This document shows positions 8,005 to 15,170 of a stretch of DNA of 16,846 nucleotides, one piece after another. The notes beneath the pieces are model-generated. The model was given only the letters and a program-made list of their open reading frames with translations, had not been told where the DNA came from and did not search any database. The position numbers and the translations under genes were made by a program. The stretch spans positions 1-16,846 of the forward strand of contig NZ_CALDDG010000142.1 of the NCBI RefSeq assembly GCF_937936435.1, given 5' to 3'. The stretch comes from an uncultured Sulfuricurvum sp. (GTDB lineage Bacteria > Campylobacterota > Campylobacteria > Campylobacterales > Sulfurimonadaceae). Positions within the stretch are counted from its first letter, which is position 1. Every line of letters starts with the position of its first letter.

Positions 8005-9502
8005 GAAACTTTTACTGCTTCTTTTGCAAAGTGTCTGGCTCATTGCCTCGACACTCCATCTCAGCACTTCATCGAATCCCGCACGGCTCAATCCTCTGAT
8101 CGCTACCGATTCGGCCAGTTCGTCGATAGCCGGATTTTTATTCAATTCACTTGTCAAATACGATGAAAGCGGCCAGAAAATCATCGGCGATCTGGCGGAA
8201 TCGTACCGTTTTATCACGCCGACACTGATCGAGTTTAAACTCCGACGCGGAGTCAAGTGGCATGACGGGAAACCTTTTACGGCGCAGGATGTTCTCTTCA
8301 CATACAAGTTGATTAAATCTCCGGACACGATTACTCCGTATGCATCGGATTTTAGAGTGATAAAAAACGTTTCCGTTGTCGATGATTATACCGTTCGCGT
8401 CACTTATGAAAAACCCTATTTTAAAGCGTTAGAGATATGGATGATGGGGATCGTTCCGCGCCATATTCTTAAAAACGAGCGCGATGTTATGGGATCGTCG
8501 TTTAACACGGCACCGATCGGAACAGGCCCGTATATCCTCAAAAAACTCGAATTTTCCAAACAGATCGTTTTGGAGGCCAATGCGAACTATTTCGAGCATC
8601 GTCCGAAGATCGATAAAATCGTTTTTCATGTCATCGCCGATCCGATGACCCGTTTTTTGATGCTCAAATCAGGAGAGATCGACATCGACGGATTGGAGCC
8701 GATGCAATATGAGCGTCAGCTGGACAAACCGTTTCACTCGAAGTTCGCTACGTTGGAACTCCCCTCTCACAGTTATACTTATCTGGGCTTTAACCTTCGG
8801 CTGAAAAAATTTCAGGATCCCCGTGTCCGGGAGGCGCTCTCTTTGGCTATCAACCGCCAAGAGATTATCGACCTGTTGTTTCTCAATCACGGGAAGGTGT
8901 GTACGGGGCCGTTTTTACCGGGAAGCAAAGGATTCAATGATGCGGTCAAAGCACCGCAGCACGATATCGCCAGGGCCAAAGCCCTGCTAAAAGCGGCGGG
9001 ATACGATGCGGCGCACCCTTTGACGTTCGAGATCGCAACCTCGAACTCCAATGCGATTCGCCCGTATGCGGCAGAGATTTTACAGCGTCAGCTTCTGGAT
9101 ATCGGGGTCGAAGTCACCCTTCGTGTGATGGAGTGGCAGGCATTTTTAAATACGGTCGTTTCTCCTCGAAAATTCGAGACGGTTTTGTTGGGATGGGCTT
9201 TGTCGCTCACTCCGGATCCGTATGCGTTATGGCATTCGCAGAGTGACGTTCCGGGCGGATTCAATCTGGTCGGTTATCATTCGTCACAGACGGATCGGCT
9301 TATTGAGCGTATGGAGTCGTCGACCGATCCTGAAACGATAGCGGCGTTTCAACGTCAGATATTCGCCCATATCGCGCACGACAACCCTTATCTGTTCTTA
9401 GTCATACCGAATGAGATAAATGTCTACAGTCGCCGTATAAGCGGGATAAAACCGACGATAAACGGAATATGGGAAGATTACATCGACTGGGAGAAACGTT
9501 GA
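7997..9502 (+). CDS. ABC transporter substrate-binding protein, peptide/opine/nickel family (SBP_bac_5)
   Basis: A 501-residue periplasmic solute-binding protein. The N-terminus (KLLLLLLQSVWLIAST) is a Sec signal peptide without a lipobox cysteine, so it is probably soluble. Family hallmarks in order: FNSLVKYDESG, LRRGVKWHDGKPFTAQDVLF, GTGPYILKK, FQDPRVREALSLAINRQEII, and a C-terminal lobe ending GIKPTINGIWEDYIDW. Length is normal for DppA/OppA-like proteins. The GTG at 7997 gives the longest reading; a TTG at 8003, also in frame, is an alternative, and neither has a well-spaced ribosome binding site. No ABC permease or ATPase gene lies next to it, so its partners must be elsewhere. The ligand is probably a short peptide, but this is a family-level guess. 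The stop overlaps the start of the HAD phosphatase gene. Confidence 0.88.
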   Translation: MRLKLLLLLLQSVWLIASTLHLSTSSNPARLNPLIATDSASSSIAGFLFNSLVKYDESGQKIIGDLAESYRFITPTLIEFKLRRGVKWHDGKPFTAQDVLFTYKLIKSPDTITPYASDFRVIKNVSVVDDYTVRVTYEKPYFKALEIWMMGIVPRHILKNERDVMGSSFNTAPIGTGPYILKKLEFSKQIVLEANANYFEHRPKIDKIVFHVIADPMTRFLMLKSGEIDIDGLEPMQYERQLDKPFHSKFATLELPSHSYTYLGFNLRLKKFQDPRVREALSLAINRQEIIDLLFLNHGKVCTGPFLPGSKGFNDAVKAPQHDIARAKALLKAAGYDAAHPLTFEIATSNSNAIRPYAAEILQRQLLDIGVEVTLRVMEWQAFLNTVVSPRKFETVLLGWALSLTPDPYALWHSQSDVPGGFNLVGYHSSQTDRLIERMESSTDPETIAAFQRQIFAHIAHDNPYLFLVIPNEINVYSRRISGIKPTINGIWEDYIDWEKR

Positions 9503-10149
9503 AAACGGCAATTTTATTTGATCTGGACGGAACGCTGATCGATTCCACCGAAGCAATTTTAGAGAGTTTTCACCATGCGTTAGCGACGCATGGTGAGGTT
9601 TCCGTGAGTGACGATAGGCTCATTACCGAACAAATCGGTCATCCGCTGGAAGTGATGTTTTCAGCGGTTGGCGTAGATGAGAATGCCGTTCAGACCCATA
9701 TTGCTACCTATAAGCTCTATTATCGGGAGATAGCCTGTCGAAAAACGATTTTGTTACCGAACGCGCGAGAGGCGGTGGAAGAGGCGGCCGCATTTGCCCG
9801 TTTGGGGATCGTGACGACGAAAACGGGCCTTTATTCTAGAGAATTGATGGAACATTTTGGGATTATGGAGTATTTCGAGGTGTTGATCGGTCGTGAGCAC
9901 GTAGAGAACCCCAAACCTCATCCTGAGCCGATTTTCAAAGCATTAGAAGAGATGAAAATGCCGCTTCAGGGGAGTTGGATGATCGGAGATACGCGGCTTG
10001 ATATCGAAGCATCGAACCGTGCCGGGATCGAATCGGTTGCGGTATTGAGCGGATATGATAATGCAGAACAATTATTAACATTAACAGATATTATAAAATC
10101 TAATGCACTTGATGCGGTCCGATATATAGCTAAGAGGGGACGAAAGTAA
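9499..10149 (+). CDS. HAD-superfamily phosphatase, phosphoglycolate-phosphatase-like
   Basis: A 216-residue cytoplasmic HAD hydrolase. Motif I is FDLDGTLIDS with D8 nucleophile and D10; a helical cap domain covers about 15-85; motif II is GIVTTKTG; motif III is K139 in NPKPHPEP; motif IV is MIGDTRLDIEASNRAG with D164 and D168. This layout fits the Gph/PGP group acting on small phosphorylated metabolites such as 2-phosphoglycolate, but the substrate cannot be set by motifs alone. I chose the TTG at 9499, which overlaps the upstream stop (TTGA) and has GGAG at 9490-9493 with 5-nt spacing. An ATG at 9469 would add ten non-conserved residues and has no ribosome binding site. It is coupled to the substrate-binding protein gene, though no functional link between the two is evident. 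Confidence 0.87.
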   Translation: MKTAILFDLDGTLIDSTEAILESFHHALATHGEVSVSDDRLITEQIGHPLEVMFSAVGVDENAVQTHIATYKLYYREIACRKTILLPNAREAVEEAAAFARLGIVTTKTGLYSRELMEHFGIMEYFEVLIGREHVENPKPHPEPIFKALEEMKMPLQGSWMIGDTRLDIEASNRAGIESVAVLSGYDNAEQLLTLTDIIKSNALDAVRYIAKRGRK

Positions 10150-10266
10150 CAGTATAACTGTGGTTTCCGAGGTCGTAGAAGGTGAAAAGCTACATTTAAG
10201 AGCAACTTTCATAGAATACACGTATTGATAAAATTCAACTTAAAACTTAAGTCAGAGGGAGAATTC
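10149..10266 (+). promoter_or_regulatory. por operon leader: candidate promoter elements and a small palindrome
   Basis: The 117-nt gap between the HAD gene and porC begins with a short palindrome, ACAGT-ATA-ACTGT at 10149-10161, which overlaps the HAD stop. Two candidate -10 boxes follow: TAGAAT at 10212-10217 and TAAAAT at 10229-10234, the latter giving a start of about 10240. Neither has a good -35 box. A strong GAGGGAG ribosome binding site at 10255-10261 precedes the ATG at 10267. No hairpin terminator for the upstream unit is seen. Confidence 0.45.
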
Positions 10267-10824
10267 ATGCTAGAGATTCGATGGCATAGTCGAGCCGGAC
10301 AAGGTGCCGTAACCGGCGCAAAAGGTCTTGCAGACGTTGTATCAACCACCGGTAAGCATGTACAGGCATTCGCGTTTTACGGTTCGGCCAAGCGCGGAGC
10401 GGCGATGACGGCATATAATCGTGTCGACGATCAAGTGGTTATGAACCACGAAAAGTTTATGAGACCTGACTATGTTTTGGTTATTGACCCTGCATTGGTC
10501 TATGTCGCAGACATTACGGCAAACGAAAAAGATAATACTATTTATATCGTTACAACCCATATGAGTACGGAAGAGCTTATCGCTTCCCAACCGAAATTGG
10601 CAGGAAAAAAAGTTTACACCGTCGATTGTATCAAAATTGCTCAGGAGACGATCGGAAAAGCGATTCCGAATACTCCGATGCTGGGTGCATTGATGAAAGT
10701 TTCCGGAATGTACGACATCGAGTTTTTTAAAGACAGCATGGTCAAAGTTCTTAAAAAACTTCCACAAAAAATTATCGATGCCAACATGGTCGCGATCCAA
10801 CGCGCCTATGATGAAGTGAAATAA
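10267..10824 (+). CDS. porC: Pyruvate:ferredoxin oxidoreductase, gamma subunit
   Basis: A 185-residue cytoplasmic subunit of the four-subunit enzyme that oxidises pyruvate with CoA to acetyl-CoA and CO2 and reduces ferredoxin or flavodoxin; it can run in reverse for CO2 fixation. The N-terminus MLEIRWHSRAGQGAVTGAKG is the signature of the gamma (domain III) subunit, followed by FYGSAKRGAAMTAYNRV. Length is normal. The start is the ATG at 10267, directly after a GAGGGAG ribosome binding site with 5-nt spacing. An upstream in-frame start at 10225 would add 14 residues unlike the family and lacks such a site. It is the first gene of porCDAB. Confidence 0.95.
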   Translation: MLEIRWHSRAGQGAVTGAKGLADVVSTTGKHVQAFAFYGSAKRGAAMTAYNRVDDQVVMNHEKFMRPDYVLVIDPALVYVADITANEKDNTIYIVTTHMSTEELIASQPKLAGKKVYTVDCIKIAQETIGKAIPNTPMLGALMKVSGMYDIEFFKDSMVKVLKKLPQKIIDANMVAIQRAYDEVK

Positions 10825-10831
10825 GGAGCAC

Positions 10832-11251
10832 ATGATGGAAAAACAAGGATGGGATGGGTTCGAAATCGGTGCTATGCTTCGTTCGTTTGACGGAGCGACA
10901 CGCGATATCGCAACGACGCTTCCGGAAAATCGCCCTTATTCGGTGTCAAACTCTTTTACGGCGAGTGTTGCCGACTGGAGAATCGAGAAGCCTTTGTTCA
11001 ACAAAGACTACTGTATCGACTGCCAATTTTGCTGGGTGTACTGCCCGGATATGTCGATTATCGCCCGCGATAAAAAAATGGTCGGGATCGATTTCGACCA
11101 CTGTAAAGGGTGCGGGATTTGTGTGGAAGTGTGTCCGACCAATCCGAAATCGTTATTAATGTTCCCGGAACAAAAAGACGAAGAAGCCGCACTTGCCGAA
11201 TGGCCTAAAAAAGACACCAACAAAGCTAATGCAGAAGCGAAGGAAGACTAA
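10832..11251 (+). CDS. porD: Pyruvate:ferredoxin oxidoreductase, delta subunit (2[4Fe-4S] ferredoxin)
   Basis: A 139-residue electron-transfer subunit. It contains two CX2CX2CX3C cluster motifs: C61, C64, C67, C71 (CIDCQFCWVYCPD) and C91, C94, C97, C101 (CKGCGICVEVCPT), each followed by P-D or P-T rather than a bare proline. The roughly 55-residue N-terminal extension before the clusters and the lysine/glutamate-rich tail make it longer than the minimal archaeal PorD of about 100 residues. TAAGGAG at 10822-10828 serves two adjacent starts, ATG 10832 and ATG 10835; the second has the more usual spacing of 6 nt. The stop overlaps the porA start by one base (TAATG at 11249-11253). Confidence 0.94.
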   Translation: MMEKQGWDGFEIGAMLRSFDGATRDIATTLPENRPYSVSNSFTASVADWRIEKPLFNKDYCIDCQFCWVYCPDMSIIARDKKMVGIDFDHCKGCGICVEVCPTNPKSLLMFPEQKDEEAALAEWPKKDTNKANAEAKED

Positions 11252-12474
11252 TGGCTGATACAATGGAACTACGCGATATCGAGGTATGGGACGGTAATAT
11301 GGCGGCAAGCCAAGCGCTTCGTCAAGTACAAGTTGACGTCGTTGCGGCCTATCCGATTACTCCATCAACCCCTATCGTTGAAAATTACGGTAATTTCACG
11401 GCAAACGGTTATGTAGACGGTGAATTCGTCATGACCGAATCGGAACACGGTGCGATGTCGTGCTGTATCGGTGCTGCGGCTGCCGGCGGGCGTGTAGCGA
11501 CGGCTACCAGTTCACAAGGGTTTGCCTTGATGGTTGAGACGCTGTATTCTGCGTCGGGTATGCGTTTGCCGATCGTTTTGAACGTTGTCAACCGCGCATT
11601 GGGTGCACCGCTGAACGTTAACGGAGACCACTCGGATATGTATTTGGGTCGTGACAGCGGTTGGATTCAATTGGATTCTTACTGCCCGCAAAATGCGTAT
11701 GACTTGAACTTCATCGCATTTAAAGTATCGGAAGACCACGATGTCCGTCTTCCTGCAATGGTTCACCAAGACGGGTTTATGACTTCTCATACGGCGCAAG
11801 GGGTACATACTCTTACCGATGAAGTAGCGTATAACTTTGTCGGCGAATACAAACCGATGAACGACATGCTCGATCTTGACCACCCGGTAACCCATGGGGT
11901 TCAAACGGAAGAAGACTGGCATTTCGAACACAAAGCGCGTCAGCAGCACGCTCTTATGACAGCAGTTATTCCAAAAATCCAAGCGGCATTTGACGAGTTT
12001 GAAAAATTGACGGGTCGTCGTTACAACATCGTTGAATCATACGATATGGAAGATGCGGAAGTTGCGGTCGTTTGTATGGGGACTTCTGTCGAAACGGCAC
12101 GTGAAGTGGCTGAAGAGATGCGTGCAAACCACGGTATCAAAGCCGGTGTCGTCGGTATCCGTGTTTTCAGACCATGGCCGTTAGAACAAATTGCGGAAGC
12201 GTTGAAAAATGTAAAAGCAATCGGTGCATTGGACCGCTCTAGCCCGCACGGAACCGTCGGTACCCTTTATAATGAGATTTCAGGATCGTTGTTTAACACC
12301 GATACCAAAGCGGTTCTTACGAACTATATCTATGGATTGGGCGGACGTGACTTGACCAAAGCACATTTGGTAAGCATTTTTACAGAACTCAAAGCAAACG
12401 TGGATGCGGGCAAACCGACAACTCCATTACAACAGTATATCGGTCTTCGCGGACCGAAACTCTCTTTTTTCTAA
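11251..12474 (+). CDS. porA: Pyruvate:ferredoxin oxidoreductase, alpha subunit
   Basis: A 407-residue subunit carrying domains I and II of the pyruvate:ferredoxin oxidoreductase family. The recognisable blocks are AAYPITPSTPIVE around residues 33-45 (pyruvate/thiamine site), ESEHGAMSCCIGAAAAGGR, TSSQGFALMVET, and ALGAPLNVNGDHSDMY around 116-131. The second half contains VVCMGTSVETAREVAEEM and VVGIRVFRPWPLEQI, the transketolase-C-like domain. It forms the catalytic core with the beta subunit. Translation is coupled to porD by the one-base overlap, consistent with fixed stoichiometry. Confidence 0.95.
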   Translation: MADTMELRDIEVWDGNMAASQALRQVQVDVVAAYPITPSTPIVENYGNFTANGYVDGEFVMTESEHGAMSCCIGAAAAGGRVATATSSQGFALMVETLYSASGMRLPIVLNVVNRALGAPLNVNGDHSDMYLGRDSGWIQLDSYCPQNAYDLNFIAFKVSEDHDVRLPAMVHQDGFMTSHTAQGVHTLTDEVAYNFVGEYKPMNDMLDLDHPVTHGVQTEEDWHFEHKARQQHALMTAVIPKIQAAFDEFEKLTGRRYNIVESYDMEDAEVAVVCMGTSVETAREVAEEMRANHGIKAGVVGIRVFRPWPLEQIAEALKNVKAIGALDRSSPHGTVGTLYNEISGSLFNTDTKAVLTNYIYGLGGRDLTKAHLVSIFTELKANVDAGKPTTPLQQYIGLRGPKLSFF

Positions 12475-12483
12475 GGAGCCAAC

Positions 12484-13440
12484 GTGTCAGAAATTAAAAA
12501 AATCAAGAACCTAAAAGAGTTCTCTACATCTGCAGACCGCTTTGAAGGTGCAAACCTTCTTTGTCCCGGATGTGCCCACTCGATTATTGTCCGCGAAGTT
12601 TTGAACGCTACGAATGACGATTTGATCCTTGCGGCTTCAACCGGATGTTTGGAAGTATGTACGGCAGTTTATCCGTATACTTCATGGGATGCTTCATGGA
12701 TCCACATCGGATTTGAAAATGGCTCATCCGCAGTAGCGGGAGCTGAGGCGATGTATAAAGCGCTTAAAACAAAAGGGCGCTTGAAACAGCCGGATCGTAC
12801 TCCTAAATTCGTCGCATTCGGCGGTGACGGTGCTACTTATGATATCGGATTCCAATGGATTTCAGGATGTTTCGAACGCGGACATAACATGATGTACGTT
12901 TGTTTGGATAATGAAGTCTATGCAAATACCGGAGGACAACGTTCGTCTTCAACTCCTATCGGGTCATCGACGACGACGGCTCCTGCGGGCCGCGTAAGCT
13001 ACGGCGAAAAGATGATGAAAAAAGATATGATGGCGATCATGGCGGCTCACGGAGCTCCATACGTTGCGCAAGTCGCTCCGAACAAATGGAAAGACATGGT
13101 TGCAAAAATCCAAAAAGGGTTTGCTGCAGAAGGTCCTGTATATATCAATGCAATGTCTGCATGTACAACTGAGTGGAAGTTTGCTCCGGAAGATACGATT
13201 GCGATCTCCGATTTGGCAACCGATTCATTGGTTTTCCCATTGTATGAAATCATTGACGGAACCAAACTCAACATCACGTACCGTCCGAAAAACATTATCC
13301 CTGTTCGTGACTATCTCGGTGCTCAAGGTCGTTTCAAACACCTTTTCACTAAACAATACGAGTATCTCATTGAAGAATGGCAAAAAAATGTCGATAAAAA
13401 ATGGGATTATCTCCAACGTCGTGAAGAAGCAAGCGTATAA
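12484..13440 (+). CDS. porB: Pyruvate:ferredoxin oxidoreductase, beta subunit (thiamine diphosphate-binding)
   Basis: A 318-residue subunit that binds thiamine diphosphate and one [4Fe-4S] cluster. The ThDP motif runs from G114-D115-G116 (FGGDGATYDIG) to LDNEVYANTGGQ with N143. Probable cluster cysteines are C27 and C30 (LLCPGCAHS), C55 (STGCLEVC) and C227 (SACTTEWKF), matching the arrangement in pyruvate:ferredoxin oxidoreductases. It starts with GTG at 12484, with AAGGAG at 12473-12478 and 5-nt spacing. It is the last gene of porCDAB; its final codons form the 5' arm of the transcription terminator. Confidence 0.95.
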   Translation: MSEIKKIKNLKEFSTSADRFEGANLLCPGCAHSIIVREVLNATNDDLILAASTGCLEVCTAVYPYTSWDASWIHIGFENGSSAVAGAEAMYKALKTKGRLKQPDRTPKFVAFGGDGATYDIGFQWISGCFERGHNMMYVCLDNEVYANTGGQRSSSTPIGSSTTTAPAGRVSYGEKMMKKDMMAIMAAHGAPYVAQVAPNKWKDMVAKIQKGFAAEGPVYINAMSACTTEWKFAPEDTIAISDLATDSLVFPLYEIIDGTKLNITYRPKNIIPVRDYLGAQGRFKHLFTKQYEYLIEEWQKNVDKKWDYLQRREEASV

Positions 13441-13467
13441 TTACGCTTGTTTCCCTCCTCTTTTTTT
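13426..13467 (+). terminator. Rho-independent terminator of the por operon
   Basis: GAAGCAAGCGTA at 13426-13437 pairs with TACGCTTGTTTC at 13442-13453, a 12-bp stem with one G-T wobble and a TAAT loop, followed after a short CT stretch by seven Ts at 13461-13467. The stop codon of porB forms part of the stem-loop, so the 5' arm is coding sequence. Confidence 0.82.
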
Positions 13468-13554
13468 CTTTCATAATTAAATCTTTTTCTTCTATTTCAG
13501 GATGTGGAATCCTCTTTGCTTAATATCATTGATAATATTATTAATGGATAAACT
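13468..13554 (+). other. AT-rich spacer after the por terminator
   Basis: The 87 nt up to the next small gene hold no gene I can support. They contain a weak hairpin (AGGAT at 13499-13503 with ATCCT at 13509-13513) and an AT-rich stretch around 13521-13545 that could supply a -10 box for the gene at 13555, though no single hexamer stands out. Confidence 0.3.
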
Positions 13555-13758
13555 ATGTATCGAATGACGTATAACAATAAAGGGATTAACGGATGTTCCG
13601 CACGCGGGATTGCAAAACGCGAAAGCAAAGAAGAACTCTTAGCACTTGCTAAAGAACTAGAAGACTCTATCTGCAATATCAAAATAGAAAAAATTACCGA
13701 TGAAACTGAAAATCATTTGCCGTTGGACCTTTTTGTAAATATGAAAGAACTTCGATGA
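13555..13758 (+). CDS. Small hypothetical protein (67 aa)
   Basis: I do not recognise this 67-residue protein. It is soluble, lysine- and glutamate-rich, with a glycine/cysteine-containing N-terminus (NNKGINGCSARGIAKRES) and a probable helix at about 22-45 (KEELLALAKELEDSI). No signal peptide or TM segment is present. The ribosome binding site is weak (GGAT at 13546-13549). It lies after the por terminator, so it is likely transcribed alone. Codon use and composition look protein-like, and no competing frame on either strand in the same stretch is more convincing. Confidence 0.6.
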   Translation: MYRMTYNNKGINGCSARGIAKRESKEELLALAKELEDSICNIKIEKITDETENHLPLDLFVNMKELR

Positions 13759-13818
13759 GCAGGGAAATAAGAAGATTTTGAGCGGCTATTTTTGAACATT
13801 TCAGTAACATTTAGCCGT

Positions 13819-13849
13819 TATACTGATTGCCATATATTTATCGAAAGGA
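13819..13849 (+). promoter_or_regulatory. Candidate promoter and RBS for the DUF4332 gene
   Basis: TATACT at 13819-13824 is a good -10 candidate, and AAAGGA at 13844-13849 is spaced 6 nt from the ATG at 13856. Just upstream, CGGCTA at 13783-13788 and TAGCCG at 13812-13817 form a 6-bp inverted repeat with a 23-nt gap, immediately before the -10 box; it could be a weak operator or chance. Confidence 0.45.
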
Positions 13850-13855
13850 TAGTTT

Positions 13856-14266
13856 ATGGCAAGTTACAAAGTAGAAAAAGTCGAAGGTATCGGTGCTGTT
13901 TACGGTGAAAAACTGCGTTCTGCAGGGATAAGCGACACCGATGAATTATTGAGCGCTGTTACTACACCCTCAAAACGGGCGCAATTGGCAAAAAGTACCG
14001 CGATTCCCGAAAAAAATATTCTCCGTTTCGCCAATATGGTTGATCTTTTCCGGATTAAAGGGATCGGTCCGCAATATGCTGAATTGCTGGAAGCTTCAGG
14101 AGTAGACACCGTTAAAGAACTGGCGCAAAGAGTTCCTGCCAATCTTTTGAAGAAACTAGAAGAAACCAACGAGGCAAAGCATCTAAGTAAACGTGTCCCG
14201 ACCGAAAAAGAGGTAGTAAAATGGGTTGCCGAAGCGGCATCTCTACCACGGGTCATTGAATACTGA
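13856..14266 (+). CDS. DUF4332 / helix-hairpin-helix protein
   Basis: A 136-residue soluble protein with two helix-hairpin-helix-like repeats: VEGIGAVYGEKLRSAGI at about 9-25 and IKGIGPQYAELLEASGV at about 67-83. Each has the GIG turn, and each is followed by a helical block (DELLSAVTTPSKRAQL and VKELAQRVPANLLKKL). This is the layout of DUF4332 proteins. Such repeats usually contact the DNA backbone without sequence specificity, so a DNA-binding or nucleoid-related role is possible, but the family function is not known. It has its own promoter and ribosome binding site and ends 95 nt before luxS. No terminator is visible after it. Confidence 0.8.
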   Translation: MASYKVEKVEGIGAVYGEKLRSAGISDTDELLSAVTTPSKRAQLAKSTAIPEKNILRFANMVDLFRIKGIGPQYAELLEASGVDTVKELAQRVPANLLKKLEETNEAKHLSKRVPTEKEVVKWVAEAASLPRVIEY

Positions 14267-14361
14267 TAAGAGAAGCTGAGAGGGAGAGGATTATATAGCT
14301 ATTTTAATCCCCGATTTAACCGTTTTGGCTACACTTTCTCAAATCATGTTGAGGAAATAGT

Positions 14362-14868
14362 ATGCCGTTACTCGATAGCTTTACCGTCGACCACACCATC
14401 ATGCCTGCACCTGCCGTACGCCGTGCGAAAGGGATGAAAACACCGAAAGGCGATGATATCACCGTCTTTGACCTTCGTTTCTGCCGTCCTAACGAAGCCA
14501 TTATGTCTCCGGAGGGGATTCATACATTGGAACATCTCTTTGCCGGATTTATGCGCGATCATCTTAACTCCGCTTCTACCGAGATTATCGATATCTCTCC
14601 GATGGGATGTCGTACCGGATTTTACATGAGCGTCATAGGAACTCCGAGTGAAGAGAGCGTCGCAGATGCGTGGGAAGCGTCGATGAAAGATATTCTCGAA
14701 GTGAAATCCCAAAACGATATTCCGGAACTGAACATCTATCAATGCGGGACGTATAAAATGCACTCGCTCGAAGATGCCAAAGCGATTGCGACCGAAGTGC
14801 TTCGCAAAGATATCGATATCATGGATAACGAAGCGTTGGCGCTTGATCTTTCAAAGGTAAACGGCTAA
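14362..14868 (+). CDS. luxS: S-ribosylhomocysteine lyase LuxS
   Basis: A 168-residue cytoplasmic metalloenzyme that cleaves S-ribosylhomocysteine to homocysteine and 4,5-dihydroxy-2,3-pentanedione, the precursor of autoinducer-2, in the activated methyl cycle. Metal ligands are H54 and H58 (HTLEHLFAGFM) and C128 (YQCGTYKMHSLEDA); E57 and C83 (PMGCRTGFYM) are the catalytic base and cysteine. Length is normal. GAGGA at 14351-14355 is 6 nt before the ATG. TACACT at 14330-14335 is a weak -10 candidate. The stop overlaps the start of the next gene by one base (TAATG), so luxS heads a three-gene coupled unit. No pfs/mtnN gene is in the window. Confidence 0.96.
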   Translation: MPLLDSFTVDHTIMPAPAVRRAKGMKTPKGDDITVFDLRFCRPNEAIMSPEGIHTLEHLFAGFMRDHLNSASTEIIDISPMGCRTGFYMSVIGTPSEESVADAWEASMKDILEVKSQNDIPELNIYQCGTYKMHSLEDAKAIATEVLRKDIDIMDNEALALDLSKVNG

Positions 14869-15170
14869 TGTTGCTGTTATTGCCTTTGAATGGAGACGAT
14901 ACCCAAGAATCCGAACTTGTCGGTATTTTAGAAGCCAGTTTCTGGGCAACGGTTGAAGTAGACGAAGGGCGGGTTATTGAGATTAACTTTTATAAAGATC
15001 GCGCTCAAATCGACGGATGGATCGATGCTGTTATCGTTACCAACAACTATGAACCGGTCATGGAGTTCATCGACAACCAGATGATGGTGTTGGTGGCTCA
15101 TACTCAGCGTACCATCGACGACATCGTTGAAGCGTATCTTTTCCGCGAGTTACATGATTTGGCACTATGA
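14868..15170 (+). CDS. Uncharacterised 100-aa protein, possible NifX/NifB-C-like fold
   Basis: A small soluble acidic protein with no cysteines. I do not recognise it outright. The order of elements resembles the dinitrogenase iron-molybdenum cofactor (NifX/NifB C-terminal) fold: an N-terminal strand MLLLLPLNGD, a strand pair ATVEVDEGRVIEINFYK at about 27-43, WIDAVIVTNNYEPVMEFI at about 51-68 (compare the D-x-V-I-V strand and helix of that family), then MMVLVAHTQRTIDDIVEAY at about 72-90 and a final FRELHDL. The similarity is by eye only. It is coupled to luxS by a one-base overlap, with AAAGG at 14853-14857, and overlaps the next gene (ATGA at 15167-15170). The context suggests a role tied to luxS expression or the methyl cycle, not nitrogen fixation. 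Confidence 0.7.
   Translation: MLLLLPLNGDDTQESELVGILEASFWATVEVDEGRVIEINFYKDRAQIDGWIDAVIVTNNYEPVMEFIDNQMMVLVAHTQRTIDDIVEAYLFRELHDLAL

Noticed and set aside
9469..9498. Earlier ATG start for the HAD phosphatase
   Set aside because: It adds ten residues not expected before the first HAD strand and has no ribosome binding site; the TTG at 9499 has GGAG at the right distance and overlaps the upstream stop.
10225..10266. Upstream in-frame start for porC
   Set aside because: Gives a 14-residue N-terminal addition unlike the family; the ATG at 10267 has a strong GAGGGAG site.
10150..10266. Possible tRNA or riboswitch in the por leader
   Set aside because: No cloverleaf, T-arm consensus or recognisable riboswitch core could be found; only a 5-bp palindrome and promoter-like boxes.
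13499..13513. Short hairpin as a second terminator after por
   Set aside because: Only 5 bp and no T-run; the strong terminator just upstream is enough.
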